64,000 bases of DNA, from assembly GCF_003056055.1 (NCBI RefSeq), contig NZ_PYFP01000001.1, positions 1,736,001 to 1,800,000 of the forward strand, written 5' to 3'. Shown in pieces: positions 20,408-29,421 of this stretch; position 1 is the first letter of the stretch, and each line of letters starts with the position of its first letter. The translations under genes and the position numbers were made by a program. The notes beneath the pieces were generated by a model. That model was given only the letters and a program-made list of their open reading frames with translations, made no database searches and was not told where the DNA came from. Origin of the DNA: Glaciimonas sp. PCH181 (GTDB lineage Bacteria > Pseudomonadota > Gammaproteobacteria > Burkholderiales > Burkholderiaceae_D).

Positions 20408-21637
20408 CTACAATCGTTTAAAAATCAGCGATGTATTGATACCCCCGAATGCAAAATTATTCGACATAAAATAATCGCACTGTAGTTCCCGTCCCTGATC
20501 AACGATGTAATCCAGATCAGCACAAAGTGGGTCTATCTGGGTCAAATTGATCGTTGGCGCGAACCAGCCGTCATGCATCATTTCGATGCCGACTAACGCT
20601 TCTAAAGCACCACAAGCGCCTAATGTGTGACCGGTATAACTTTTTAGAGAGCTAATCGGTGCCATATTGCCAAATACCTGCGCTGTGGCGTGCGACTCAG
20701 CGATATCGCCCTGCTCCGTACCCGTGCCATGCGCGCTGATATAGCCAATAGCAGAAGGTGGCAAACCCGCATCCGTCAGTGCCAGTTCCATCGCAATGCG
20801 CATCGTATCGGTGTTCGGATGGGTAACATGGCAGCCATCGCTATTCGTGCCAAAACCCACAATTTCGGCATAAATTTTTGCGCCCCGTGCCCGCGCATGA
20901 TCAAACTCTTCCAAAATTAGCGTACCGGCACCCTCACCGATGACCAATCCATCGCGCTTACCATCAAAAGGTCGGGGTGTTAATTGCGGCGTATCGTTGC
21001 GGACGCTGGTGGCGAACAGCGTATCGAAAACTGCTGCTTCGGTTGCGCATAATTCTTCCGCACCGCCAGCCACCATCACCGTCTGACGGCCGCTAGCGAT
21101 GGCCTCATAGGCATAACCGATGCCCTGGCTGCCCGAAGTACATGCGCTGGAGGTCGTGATAACGCGCCCGGTAATTCCAAAAAATACGCCAATATTCACC
21201 GGTGCCGTGTGCGACATCATTTTGATATACGTCGTCGCATTGATCCCTCTGGTAGATCGCTCTTCCATCATCTTGCCAAAATCGCCAATCGCCTTCGGTG
21301 TTCCCGCCGATGAGCCATAGGCAATCCCGCAACGTCCGTTTTTCAAGATAGGATCGTCGAGTAAACCGGCGTCGATCAAGGCCAGCTCAGTCGTCCGGGT
21401 TGCCATTAACGCCACGCGCCCCATGCTGCGCGTGCTACGGCGCGTGTAGCGATCAGACAAACTGAATTCGACCGCAGGTGCACCTAGCTGCGTATTCAGA
21501 CCATCATAATCAGCCCATTCATTCATCCGCACCACGGCGTTGCGATAACTGCCAAGGTGCGCCCGCATGCTCGCCCAATCATTCCCTATCGGACTAATCC
21601 CCGCCATCCCGGTGACGACTACACGATACTGGGTCAT
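20408..21637 (-). CDS. apeR: Beta-ketoacyl-ACP synthase of the aryl polyene cluster (ApeR-like)
   Basis: FabF-type ketosynthase. Seen: active-site Cys166 in SSACTSGSQGIGYAYEA, His303 in SAHGTGTEQGD, Lys332 and His337 in LKSYTGHTLGACGALE, and C-terminal NNFAFGGINTSL. In aryl polyene systems ApeR is the extra homodimeric ketosynthase needed for early elongation. ATG 21635-21637 overlaps the ketoreductase stop (ATGA), so 409 residues; the longer frame upstream is read-through into that gene's other phase. Confidence 0.93.
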   Translation of the reverse strand: MTQYRVVVTGMAGISPIGNDWASMRAHLGSYRNAVVRMNEWADYDGLNTQLGAPAVEFSLSDRYTRRSTRSMGRVALMATRTTELALIDAGLLDDPILKNGRCGIAYGSSAGTPKAIGDFGKMMEERSTRGINATTYIKMMSHTAPVNIGVFFGITGRVITTSSACTSGSQGIGYAYEAIASGRQTVMVAGGAEELCATEAAVFDTLFATSVRNDTPQLTPRPFDGKRDGLVIGEGAGTLILEEFDHARARGAKIYAEIVGFGTNSDGCHVTHPNTDTMRIAMELALTDAGLPPSAIGYISAHGTGTEQGDIAESHATAQVFGNMAPISSLKSYTGHTLGACGALEALVGIEMMHDGWFAPTINLTQIDPLCADLDYIVDQGRELQCDYFMSNNFAFGGINTSLIFKRL

Positions 21638-22404
21638 GCCATGCCTCCATTGACCGAAATCACCTGACGCGTGATATAGGCCGCATCTGCGCTCATCAGA
21701 AAGCCAACCGCCGCAGCAACCTCTTCCGGTTTTCCCACACGGCGCGCGGGAATCATCTTCAATGCTTCTTCCAGCGGAACATCCGCGATCATGTCGGTCT
21801 CGATCAAACCTGGCGCAACGCAATTCACCGTGATATTGCGTTTTGCCAGTTCAATTGCCAACGCCTTAGTCGCGCCAATAATACCGGCCTTAGCCGCGCT
21901 GTAATTGACTTGCCCACGATTCCCGATCAATCCTGATACCGACGCCAACGTCACAATCCGGCCCGGTGCACGACGATGTACCAACGGCATGATCAACGGA
22001 TTAAGCACGTTATAAAAGCCATCCAGATTCGTCTTCAGCACCACATCCCAATCTTCCCCCGACATCGCCGGAAATGCGTTATCGCGCGCCACCCCGGCAT
22101 TACAGACCACGCCGTAGTAGCAACCAAACTGCGCAATATCGGCCAACAATATGTCTGCGGTGGCTTGACGGTCACCGATATCACATTGCAGCACTCTTAC
22201 CTGCCGTCCCATGTCGACTATCGTTTGCGCCACCGCATCCGCAGCATCTCGCTGGCGATGGCAATGCAAGACAATGTCATACCCGTCACGCGCCAATCGC
22301 AAAGCAATCGCCTTGCCGATACCACGACTTGAGCCAGTGACCAGCACCGATTGATTCAAACTAGTCATTTTTGCTTCTTCTGTATTCTGCAATCCCACCG
22401 TCAT
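21634..22404 (-). CDS. apeQ: 3-ketoacyl-ACP reductase (ApeQ-like, SDR)
   Basis: NADPH-dependent short-chain reductase of the FabG type, reducing the beta-keto group in each polyene elongation round. Seen: Rossmann TGSSRGIG (residues 23-30), CNAGVARDN, and the catalytic Ser155, Tyr168, Lys172 (YSAAK). The C-terminal VISVNGGMA is typical of FabG. ATG 22402-22404 overlaps the dehydratase stop by 4 bases and has AAGGAAAG upstream; a second ATG 12 codons later is possible. Confidence 0.94.
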   Translation of the reverse strand: MTVGLQNTEEAKMTSLNQSVLVTGSSRGIGKAIALRLARDGYDIVLHCHRQRDAADAVAQTIVDMGRQVRVLQCDIGDRQATADILLADIAQFGCYYGVVCNAGVARDNAFPAMSGEDWDVVLKTNLDGFYNVLNPLIMPLVHRRAPGRIVTLASVSGLIGNRGQVNYSAAKAGIIGATKALAIELAKRNITVNCVAPGLIETDMIADVPLEEALKMIPARRVGKPEEVAAAVGFLMSADAAYITRQVISVNGGMA

Positions 22405-22904
22405 CCCAACTTTCCTTCAAGAAAAACATGCACATCTGGCGGTTGAAACACTGTGATAGTGGCAAGCGCAAGCGGTTGCGCCTTAGTCGATGCGCCATCA
22501 ATACTCTCAATCCAACACTCAAACGATCCGATACCGTTGTCCGCCTGTAAAACCCGCTGCACTTTTACCATTAGTACCGATCCAGACACAAACCGGTCAC
22601 AATGCGCTTCATAGCGCCGGGTGCCCAGTAAAAACCCCATCTTTACAGCTTCGTCCTGCAACCGAGCGTTATAACCGGCAAAGGCCGCAATCGCCTGCGC
22701 CATGTATTCCACACCCACCCAACTCCCCACACCGTCGCTGCCCATAAACAAGCTGTCCGGTCGAATGGTCACTTCGGCGCATAAGCTTTCCTGATCCACG
22801 GCGATCACGCGATCCAACAGCACCATCACACCCGAATGCGGTAATAAGCTGCGTATATCAGGCAGTATCCCGGCAACCGGCGGAATGCGCGAATTCGTCA
22901 TCAT
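22401..22904 (-). CDS. apeP: 3-hydroxyacyl-ACP dehydratase (ApeP-like hotdog)
   Basis: Hotdog-fold dehydratase that removes water after ketoreduction to leave the conjugated double bond. Seen: LLPHSGVMVLLDRV near residue 20, the usual FabA/ApeP entry with His, and WVGVEYMAQAIAAFAGY, a hotdog helix carrying the acidic residue. 167 residues. It overlaps the upstream ketosynthase by 4 bases and the downstream ketoreductase by 4. Confidence 0.9.
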   Translation of the reverse strand: MMTNSRIPPVAGILPDIRSLLPHSGVMVLLDRVIAVDQESLCAEVTIRPDSLFMGSDGVGSWVGVEYMAQAIAAFAGYNARLQDEAVKMGFLLGTRRYEAHCDRFVSGSVLMVKVQRVLQADNGIGSFECWIESIDGASTKAQPLALATITVFQPPDVHVFLEGKLG

Positions 22905-24088
22905 TCGCGCCCCAATACCAACGTGGCATTCGCCCCGCCAAACGCAAATGAATTACTCAAAGCCCAACGCAAAGGCCGACCCAATTGATAACCGGATGGC
23001 AACAAATGTAACGCCGATAAATTCGAATCAATGGCACCGTCCCACAGATGCGGCGGCAGGCAACCAACCGGATTATCATCTTGCATCGATAACCAGCATA
23101 ATCCGGCTTCGATAGCGCCCGCCGCGCCTAAAGTGTGGCCAGTAGTTGCTTTTGTAGAGCTTGCTGCAACGCGCTCACCAAAAAGAGCATTCACGACATG
23201 GCTCTCCATCGCGTCATTCTGCTGCGTAGCGGTGCCGTGTAAATTGACATAGTCGATCTCAGATGGCCCGATCCCGGCGCGTCCCAATGCTTGCGTAATA
23301 GCAATATGCGCGCCGCTGCCTGTGGGATCGGGCGCAGAAATATGATAGCCATCAGACGACTCGCCCCAACCGCGCAACGCCACCGTCGCTGGCTGCGCAC
23401 TCATCAAAAACAACGCCGCGCCTTCGCCAATATTAATGCCATTACGATTGACGCTAAAGGGATTGCATCGCGCATCACTGACCGACGCCAACGCCCCGAA
23501 ACCCGACACAGTAAACGCGCACAAAGAATCGACCCCGCCGGTCAATACTGCATCACACAAGCCCATCCGAATCAATCTGCCCGCGCTCACCATCGCCTTG
23601 GCGCTAGAGGCGCAAGCGCTGGAATGCACATACGCCGGGCCGGTAATCCCCAGCGTATCCGCCAACATCGCCGCTGGCGACCCCATTTCCTGTTGACTAT
23701 AAGCAAACTCCGACGGAAATGTGCCATTGCGCAAGCGCTGTTTAAATGCTGCCTCGCTCTCCGCAATACCAGACGTACTGGTCCCCAGCACAATCGCTAT
23801 GCGGTGCGCGCCGTATTGCGCAATAGCGGCGTCCACCGCTGGACGAATCTGCTTGAGCGCAGCCAAAGCAAGTTGATTATTTCGGCTACGATGCGTGGGG
23901 GGATAGGGGCTTGCGGCATCATCCATAGATGGCAAAACACGGTCGACGCAACCCAGCGGCAATGCGCCCGCGTGAGAATAGCGATCAGTCATCGCGATAC
24001 CGCTTTCACCGGCAAACAGACGTTGCCGAATCTCAGCGTGGCTGTCGCCAAGCGCACAAATAATGCCAAGCTGATTGAGATAAAGCAT
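22901..24088 (-). CDS. apeO: Beta-ketoacyl synthase, catalytic partner of the chain-length factor (ApeO-like)
   Basis: Main elongating ketosynthase of the type II aryl polyene synthase, working as a heterodimer with the ApeC chain-length factor. Seen: Cys159 in SSACASSAKAM, His284 in NLHGTATQQND, Lys313 and His318 in TKATTGHTLGAAGAIEAG, and NSFAFGGANATLVLG. 395 residues. It begins 14 bases after the DUF3261 lipoprotein gene. In this cluster it is far from the apeC-like gene (37 kb end), as in other APE loci. Confidence 0.93.
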   Translation of the reverse strand: MLYLNQLGIICALGDSHAEIRQRLFAGESGIAMTDRYSHAGALPLGCVDRVLPSMDDAASPYPPTHRSRNNQLALAALKQIRPAVDAAIAQYGAHRIAIVLGTSTSGIAESEAAFKQRLRNGTFPSEFAYSQQEMGSPAAMLADTLGITGPAYVHSSACASSAKAMVSAGRLIRMGLCDAVLTGGVDSLCAFTVSGFGALASVSDARCNPFSVNRNGINIGEGAALFLMSAQPATVALRGWGESSDGYHISAPDPTGSGAHIAITQALGRAGIGPSEIDYVNLHGTATQQNDAMESHVVNALFGERVAASSTKATTGHTLGAAGAIEAGLCWLSMQDDNPVGCLPPHLWDGAIDSNLSALHLLPSGYQLGRPLRWALSNSFAFGGANATLVLGRE

Positions 24089-24102
24089 AGTGAGATGCCC
24101 GA

Positions 24103-24741
24103 TTAAGGTGCAGCCACATCGGCTGCGGTGCCAGGGACCGGCTTAACTTTGGCGCTGACGTCGCCGGGGACATCCGCTCCGCCCTCCGACTCAATCGTTA
24201 AACGATAGTGATAACGCAAATTGGTTAACGCTACTTTACAGCCCCACGGCACGGCGCTGCTGTAATTAATCACGGTCACCGGCACATCATCCAACGATAT
24301 CGTGCGGCGTAAGCCCTGTTGTTCAATTTTCCAGCCCGGTGGCAATGCCTGCCGTATCGCCGCCACTGGCCATAAGGTTAATTGCGTATCTTCCAATACA
24401 TCCTCGGCCCTAACCTGCGATGGCAACATCGGATGACGCCAGGATTGCAAGTTCTGCCCATCATAATGCAAAGTGAGTACGCGCTGACCGAACGCCAGCC
24501 CCACCATCGTCAATTGCTGCGGATCGATCTCCAACGCGGCATCCAGTTGATCGGTGCGACCATTCCGCTCTACCGTCAAATGCTGTTGCAGGCTAATGGT
24601 TGCACCCAAAGATGCTGGCGATAGCTTCAGGCCCAATCTTGCAGGCGGTGCGGCCGGTTTAGTCGTAGCACAGCCAGCCATCAGCGTTGCCAACGTCATC
24701 ATCAGCGCCAAGCCACGCCACGATTTTCCGGTCAGCTGCAT
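24103..24741 (-). CDS. DUF3261 lipoprotein of the aryl polyene cluster
   Basis: Predicted outer-membrane lipoprotein: basic start, hydrophobic stretch and lipobox MAGC near residue 24, followed by an Ala/Pro spacer and a beta-rich domain. A protein of this family is a standard APE cluster member (position of apeN) and probably helps deliver the pigment lipid to the outer membrane; its precise role is unknown. A perfect GGAGGA precedes ATG 24739-24741. It overlaps the flavoprotein gene by 10 bases. Confidence 0.82.
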   Translation of the reverse strand: MQLTGKSWRGLALMMTLATLMAGCATTKPAAPPARLGLKLSPASLGATISLQQHLTVERNGRTDQLDAALEIDPQQLTMVGLAFGQRVLTLHYDGQNLQSWRHPMLPSQVRAEDVLEDTQLTLWPVAAIRQALPPGWKIEQQGLRRTISLDDVPVTVINYSSAVPWGCKVALTNLRYHYRLTIESEGGADVPGDVSAKVKPVPGTAADVAAP

Positions 24742-25973
24742 ATTTCCTCCAGGGTTTTCAGACGGCGTTTGCTTTCCCGCACATACGGATTACTCTCATC
24801 CCAGGCATAGCCAGCCAGAATCGCGGAAATCATGCGGCGCACTTCTGGCTGCTGGTGCTCATGAAAAATAACATTCTGAAAACCACCGGCATACCATGAC
24901 TCAACAAAAGTACGGAACGTATCCACACCTTTCTTGAGCGGAATAGCGTATTCTTTTTCCCAGTCGACTTCAGCACCAGCGAAATGCCGCTGCAATACCG
25001 CAGCAGCCAGACTGGCGGATTTCAACGCGATTGTTACACCGGATGAAAATACCGGATCAAGAAATTCCCCCGCATTCCCCAGCAAAGCATAGCCCTTGCC
25101 CCACAACGATTTAACGTTCGCTGAATAACCCACGATGGAACGTGCGGGCGTATCCCAGCAGGCATTTTCCAGTAGTTTTTTCGAAGCCGGGTCTTCATTG
25201 ACCAAAGCTTGCAGACGCTCACTATCAGATCCTTTGTACTTTTCCAGGAAAGCGGTTTCAGCCACCACGCCAATCGAGCAGCGACCACCTGCAAACGGAA
25301 TTAACCAATACCAGACATCGCAATGTTGAGGGTGGACAGTAACGCGGATTTTGTTGCGATCAAAATGTCCAGCAACATTGGCGACGATACCGTCTTCGAT
25401 GTGCGTAAAGATTGCGCCACGGACAGGAAAATTCGACGGCGTTTCCAAATCTAACAAACGCGGCAAGACACGACCGAAGCCGCTAGCGTCAAGAATAAAC
25501 CCTGCCTCTATTTGATAATCATCGCCATTTGCGCCGCGCACCGTGACGCGCGGTTTATCCGCTGCAAGATCGATCGCCGTCACCGTGTGCTGAAAGCGGA
25601 TTTCCGCCCCGGCCTTCTCAGCCTCTTTCGCCAGTAAATGGTCAAAACTAGCCCGCTGAACTTGATAAGTTGTACCCCAACCGATCGCGTGTTTATCGCG
25701 AAAATCAAAGTCGGTGTATTGCTCGCCACGTACAAAAGCAGCGCCATTTTTATACTGAAATCCCGCCTCCACCACCGCCTGCAACATACCCGCCTGCTCT
25801 AGATACGCCATGCTCTGCGGCAATAAACTCTCACCAATACTAAAACGCGGAAACTGTTCGCGTTCCAGTACCAAAACCTGACGGCCTTGTTGCCGCAGTA
25901 AAGCCGCGGCGACTGATCCAGACGGGCCCGCACCGATTACTAAAACATCGCATTTTTCTTGTATTGGGGTCAT
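24732..25973 (-). CDS. FAD-dependent halogenase-like oxidoreductase in the aryl polyene cluster
   Basis: Flavoprotein of the CndH/PltA-like halogenase and geranylgeranyl-reductase superfamily. Seen: FAD motif VIGAGPSGS (12-20), FPRFSIGESLLP (41-52), a Lys at 75 in the QYKNGAAFVRG segment where flavin halogenases keep a catalytic lysine, the halogenase-type WYWLIP motif (221-226), and GNAGEFLDPVFSSGV (299-313). 413 residues. It could halogenate or hydroxylate the aryl head or polyene, or simply reduce/oxidise the chain. Xanthomonadin (brominated) and flexirubin-type clusters contain related enzymes (established knowledge). Substrate is not deducible. It starts one base after the MMPL gene stop. 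Confidence 0.8.
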   Translation of the reverse strand: MTPIQEKCDVLVIGAGPSGSVAAALLRQQGRQVLVLEREQFPRFSIGESLLPQSMAYLEQAGMLQAVVEAGFQYKNGAAFVRGEQYTDFDFRDKHAIGWGTTYQVQRASFDHLLAKEAEKAGAEIRFQHTVTAIDLAADKPRVTVRGANGDDYQIEAGFILDASGFGRVLPRLLDLETPSNFPVRGAIFTHIEDGIVANVAGHFDRNKIRVTVHPQHCDVWYWLIPFAGGRCSIGVVAETAFLEKYKGSDSERLQALVNEDPASKKLLENACWDTPARSIVGYSANVKSLWGKGYALLGNAGEFLDPVFSSGVTIALKSASLAAAVLQRHFAGAEVDWEKEYAIPLKKGVDTFRTFVESWYAGGFQNVIFHEHQQPEVRRMISAILAGYAWDESNPYVRESKRRLKTLEEICS

Positions 25974-25974
25974 T

Positions 25975-28389
25975 TCATGTCTCTTTCATTTGGCTAAAAC
26001 AAGGGGCGATCAACCATACAACCGCGATACCAATCAACATCGTGAAACCAAATGCATGCAACGGAGGCGTTCCAGATAACGCCAGCAAACCGAAGGACAA
26101 CAATGCACTGACTGCCGACAAACACACGGCGAGCCACGCAAACCGAGCGCCATGATTACTCTTGTCAGTTTTTTCTTGCAGAAAAATCCCATAATCCACA
26201 CCAAGCCCCAATATCAGCATTAACGCCAACACATGGAACATTTGTAATGGCTGCCCGATGATTCCCAACAGCGCCAACGTCGCAATGCTGGCAAGCGCTG
26301 GGGCCGTCAACACCCGCCAGGCCGCATATCGATAACGGCCAAACAGCAACAAATAAATGGCGACATAAGCACCTAATAATACAGTCCCCATATATTCGCG
26401 ATAATCGCCCAGAACCGATGAAATCTCGCTCACTTTATCAACCCATTGCACACCATCAAGATGTGCTGCAGTTTGTTGCAATAGCGGCAAATTGGCATAA
26501 TTATCCAGACCGCGCAGCGCCACGATACTGGCGTAGCTATTGCCGTGTCCATCCGCGATCTTGCCTAACCAGAGATGCCGTGACGGCTCACTGGCAGCGG
26601 TTTTCAAAAAGGCATCCGGTGTTAGTCCAACACCAGCGGCAGCCGGTCTGCTCAATGCTCGCGCCCGCATCTGCGCAATCCAGCTATCATCCTCGCCTAA
26701 TTGCGTCGCCAACGCTTTCAACGGACCATCGGCGCTGAATAAAGCCTGTTCCGTCAACACCCGATTCGCTGTCTGAACACGCATGGATGGAGTCCAGTTA
26801 GACATCGCCTGATAACCGCTGATAATATGCCGTCCGATCAGCGGATCCAAACGCAGTCTCAATGCTTCTTCGCGCTGCAAGACCTGTTCTGCGCTGTCGC
26901 CACGCACCAGATAAAACTGCACTGGCGTCGGTGCATCGAGTATTTTGGAGAGCTTAATCTGGTCGTCCAGCAATTTCTTTGGCGACGTCTGCAACGAGCG
27001 AATATCGTCGTTAACTTGCAATCGCATCAGACCCGTCACCGCAAATATCCCAAACAACAGCGCCGCCAATAATGTCCCGCGATTCAAGCGTAACAATGGC
27101 CAGTGATGGCGACTTGCACCGAGCCACGCCGCAAAACGCGTCTCTTTCAGCGTAGATGCCTGCACCAGTGCGGGGAACCAGCAAATCACCGTCAGCCATG
27201 CAAACACCAAACCCAGCACCGAAAATACCGCCATTTGGCGCAAACCGGGAAACGGCGTCAATGCCAAGCCGATATAACCAATCACCGCTGCCGCCAATGT
27301 CAGCGCCAATCCTGGCAATAAGCGCAGTAATAATTGCGCCGAGGTCAGCGCTTTATCGCTGCCCGCCCGACTACATAAAAAGTAGATACCGTAATCCTGC
27401 GCCACGCCAATCAAGCTAGCGCCAAACACCAACGTCAGTAAATGTACGCGTCCAAAAATCAGCCAACAAATCGAAAATGCACCAAGGCAGCCGATCGCAA
27501 TCGACAATACGATCAAACCAATCGGCCGAAACGCACCAAAAGTCAGCCACATCAACAACACAATTCCGAGCAATGAGCCGACGCCGATAGTCGACATTTC
27601 TGAACTTGCCTGCGCACTGGCAGCCCCCGCGTGCAACACCACTCCAGCGGTAATTAACTCCACTTTAGGGACCTCTCCACGAGCGGACTTTGCTGCTGCA
27701 TCCAGCAAAGGCAACACCGCCTGCTGGGTTGCCATTGAGAACGCCGGTTGCCGCAACGTCAGCAACAACATTGCGTACTGACGCCCATTGGCCTCAACAA
27801 ACAAATGCCCATCACGCGGCCTGACTGGCGTTTCCTGCGCCCGGGCTTGTACCCAACCGGTAAACAGGCCAAACGGATCATCCTGCCAAGCGCCTAATTT
27901 AGGCCCGGAAAATGGGCTGTATAACTGTTGCAGCGCCGTCTCGACCCAATAACTGGGAGACTTTTCAAGCAATAATTTTTGCTGCTCTGCGGTCAACAAA
28001 CTCAGTCTCATTTGTTGCGATGGCCCTAACCAGTCGGCCTGCGTTTGTTCAGACATTGCCGCAGTCGATTCAAACAATGCGGGATGCGCCATCAACACTG
28101 CGGAATAGGCATCTGCGGCCTTGCGCGCCTGCCCCCAGTCATCCGCACCGACCAATACAATAAGACGTTGCTGCGCCGAATCGACCATGTGAGTGAAGGC
28201 TTGCTGCAATACAGGATCGCGCTGTTCCACTGGCAACAACGCCAGAATATCGGTATCAGGCACCACCTTTTGCACCAGCCAAAGATAAGCGTTATGGCCC
28301 ATCATCAACCCAACCACCAATATCCAGATAACCGCCAGCCGTTTCGGCCAACGGCGTCCGCTATCGGGAGTTGCGCCGCTACTAGTCAA
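25975..28389 (-). CDS. MMPL/RND-family exporter of the aryl polyene cluster
   Basis: Large inner-membrane transporter (804 aa) with two repeats, each a first helix, a periplasmic domain and a group of helices; the sterol-sensing/MMPL pattern includes GVAQDYGIYFL and GLGVDYGIFLQEK in the two halves, the usual proton-relay Asp-Tyr sites. It probably moves the finished lipid-linked polyene out of the inner membrane (position of apeM). The only start that keeps the first helix is TTG 28387-28389, which overlaps the LolA-like stop and has AGAAGGGG six bases upstream. Confidence 0.88.
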   Translation of the reverse strand: MTSSGATPDSGRRWPKRLAVIWILVVGLMMGHNAYLWLVQKVVPDTDILALLPVEQRDPVLQQAFTHMVDSAQQRLIVLVGADDWGQARKAADAYSAVLMAHPALFESTAAMSEQTQADWLGPSQQMRLSLLTAEQQKLLLEKSPSYWVETALQQLYSPFSGPKLGAWQDDPFGLFTGWVQARAQETPVRPRDGHLFVEANGRQYAMLLLTLRQPAFSMATQQAVLPLLDAAAKSARGEVPKVELITAGVVLHAGAASAQASSEMSTIGVGSLLGIVLLMWLTFGAFRPIGLIVLSIAIGCLGAFSICWLIFGRVHLLTLVFGASLIGVAQDYGIYFLCSRAGSDKALTSAQLLLRLLPGLALTLAAAVIGYIGLALTPFPGLRQMAVFSVLGLVFAWLTVICWFPALVQASTLKETRFAAWLGASRHHWPLLRLNRGTLLAALLFGIFAVTGLMRLQVNDDIRSLQTSPKKLLDDQIKLSKILDAPTPVQFYLVRGDSAEQVLQREEALRLRLDPLIGRHIISGYQAMSNWTPSMRVQTANRVLTEQALFSADGPLKALATQLGEDDSWIAQMRARALSRPAAAGVGLTPDAFLKTAASEPSRHLWLGKIADGHGNSYASIVALRGLDNYANLPLLQQTAAHLDGVQWVDKVSEISSVLGDYREYMGTVLLGAYVAIYLLLFGRYRYAAWRVLTAPALASIATLALLGIIGQPLQMFHVLALMLILGLGVDYGIFLQEKTDKSNHGARFAWLAVCLSAVSALLSFGLLALSGTPPLHAFGFTMLIGIAVVWLIAPCFSQMKET

Positions 28390-28996
28390 GAGACGCCCCT
28401 TCTTCAGCGGTCATGGCCGTTACGCCGGTCTGTAACGCAGAGAACGTAATCTCAGTATGATCGCCGCTGGCTTCATTAATAGTCACGCTTTTGACATATG
28501 TGCCGCCGGTTAACGCCAGTGTTCCTATCGCATTGGCTAGCGCAGGTTGCCGCGCTTTCAGTGCAACCTTCCAGCTATTTCCCTGAATACTGCCATCCAT
28601 GTCGAACAGCGTTTCCAACTGACTCAAATCACCAGCCAACAATGAAAACAAGACGCTATTGATCATTCTGACGACCGGCTCCTGCTTGGCATCCATCCGC
28701 ATCGCAACGCGGTCGCCCTGCATTTGCACGATTTCATCGCGCTTCAGACGCAGCGTGTTCGGGAACGGCTTCAAGGTCTGCCACAGCACGCCTTTGCCGC
28801 TGACAACACAAAACCGCCCATTCGATAGCAGCGGCTTTTTCATTCCCATCAATTGTTTGGTTTGATCGAAGCGCCCACATAACACGGGCGGCTTGGCGAG
28901 CATTTCCTGAATTTTGGCAACAGGTGCGGCGGCTTGCGCAAAGGCACAAAAAAATACGCCAGCGGCGATCAATACAGAGTTGTATAAACGCTTCAT
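28382..28996 (-). CDS. LolA-like periplasmic carrier of the aryl polyene cluster
   Basis: Predicted secreted protein with signal peptide (MKRLYNSVLIAAGVFFCAFAQA) and the LolA-like fold, with the short entry PPVLCGRFDQTKQLMGMKKPL. LolA-type proteins carry lipidated molecules across the periplasm; here the cargo is probably the aryl polyene lipid (position of apeL). ATG 28994-28996 overlaps the thioesterase stop (ATGA); a longer frame to 29047 is read-through. 204 residues. Confidence 0.85.
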   Translation of the reverse strand: MKRLYNSVLIAAGVFFCAFAQAAAPVAKIQEMLAKPPVLCGRFDQTKQLMGMKKPLLSNGRFCVVSGKGVLWQTLKPFPNTLRLKRDEIVQMQGDRVAMRMDAKQEPVVRMINSVLFSLLAGDLSQLETLFDMDGSIQGNSWKVALKARQPALANAIGTLALTGGTYVKSVTINEASGDHTEITFSALQTGVTAMTAEEGASLD

Positions 28997-29421
28997 GATG
29001 AGGTAGTTCCCAATTTTTGAAATAACACGGCAGGCGATGCAAAACACATTTCCCGCGTAGCGATGTTGACCGCAACTTGCGTAGTCGACCCCTTGGTCAA
29101 ACGCTGACCACTGGCTTTGTCGGTAATTAAATAATCTATCTTAAGGCGATTTTCCCACTCGACAATCGTCGCCCGCACATTGATGTGCTGGCCGAAAGTC
29201 GCCGGATTAACGTAACGCAGATGCAAATCAACTATCGGCCACGCATAGCCAGAGGCTTGCATTTCCTGATAGTTGTAGCCAATCACATCCAGCAGCGCAC
29301 AACGTGCTTGCTCCAGATATTTGACGTAATTACCATGCCAGACAATCTCCATCGGATCGAGATCGTAAAACTGTATCTGCAAGTCGATTTCGGCTGACCA
29401 GCGGCTTTCTTTTTTATGCAT
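28993..29421 (-). CDS. apeK: Acyl-CoA/ACP thioesterase (ApeK-like, 4HBT)
   Basis: Single-domain hotdog thioesterase. Seen: FYDLDPMEIVWHGNYVKYLEQAR (about residues 18-40), the 4HBT/YbgC active-site stretch with the Asp in DLDPMEIVWHGNY. 142 residues. In APE clusters it is thought to release the carboxylic acid or edit stalled chains. It overlaps the ammonia-lyase stop by 8 bases and the LolA-like start by 4. Confidence 0.88.
   Translation of the reverse strand: MHKKESRWSAEIDLQIQFYDLDPMEIVWHGNYVKYLEQARCALLDVIGYNYQEMQASGYAWPIVDLHLRYVNPATFGQHINVRATIVEWENRLKIDYLITDKASGQRLTKGSTTQVAVNIATREMCFASPAVLFQKLGTTSS

Noticed and set aside
23291..24106. 271-codon plus-strand open frame across the apeO-like gene
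   Set aside because: It opposes a ketosynthase with all catalytic residues, has Arg/His/Gln-rich composition with no family pattern, and is an antisense shadow.
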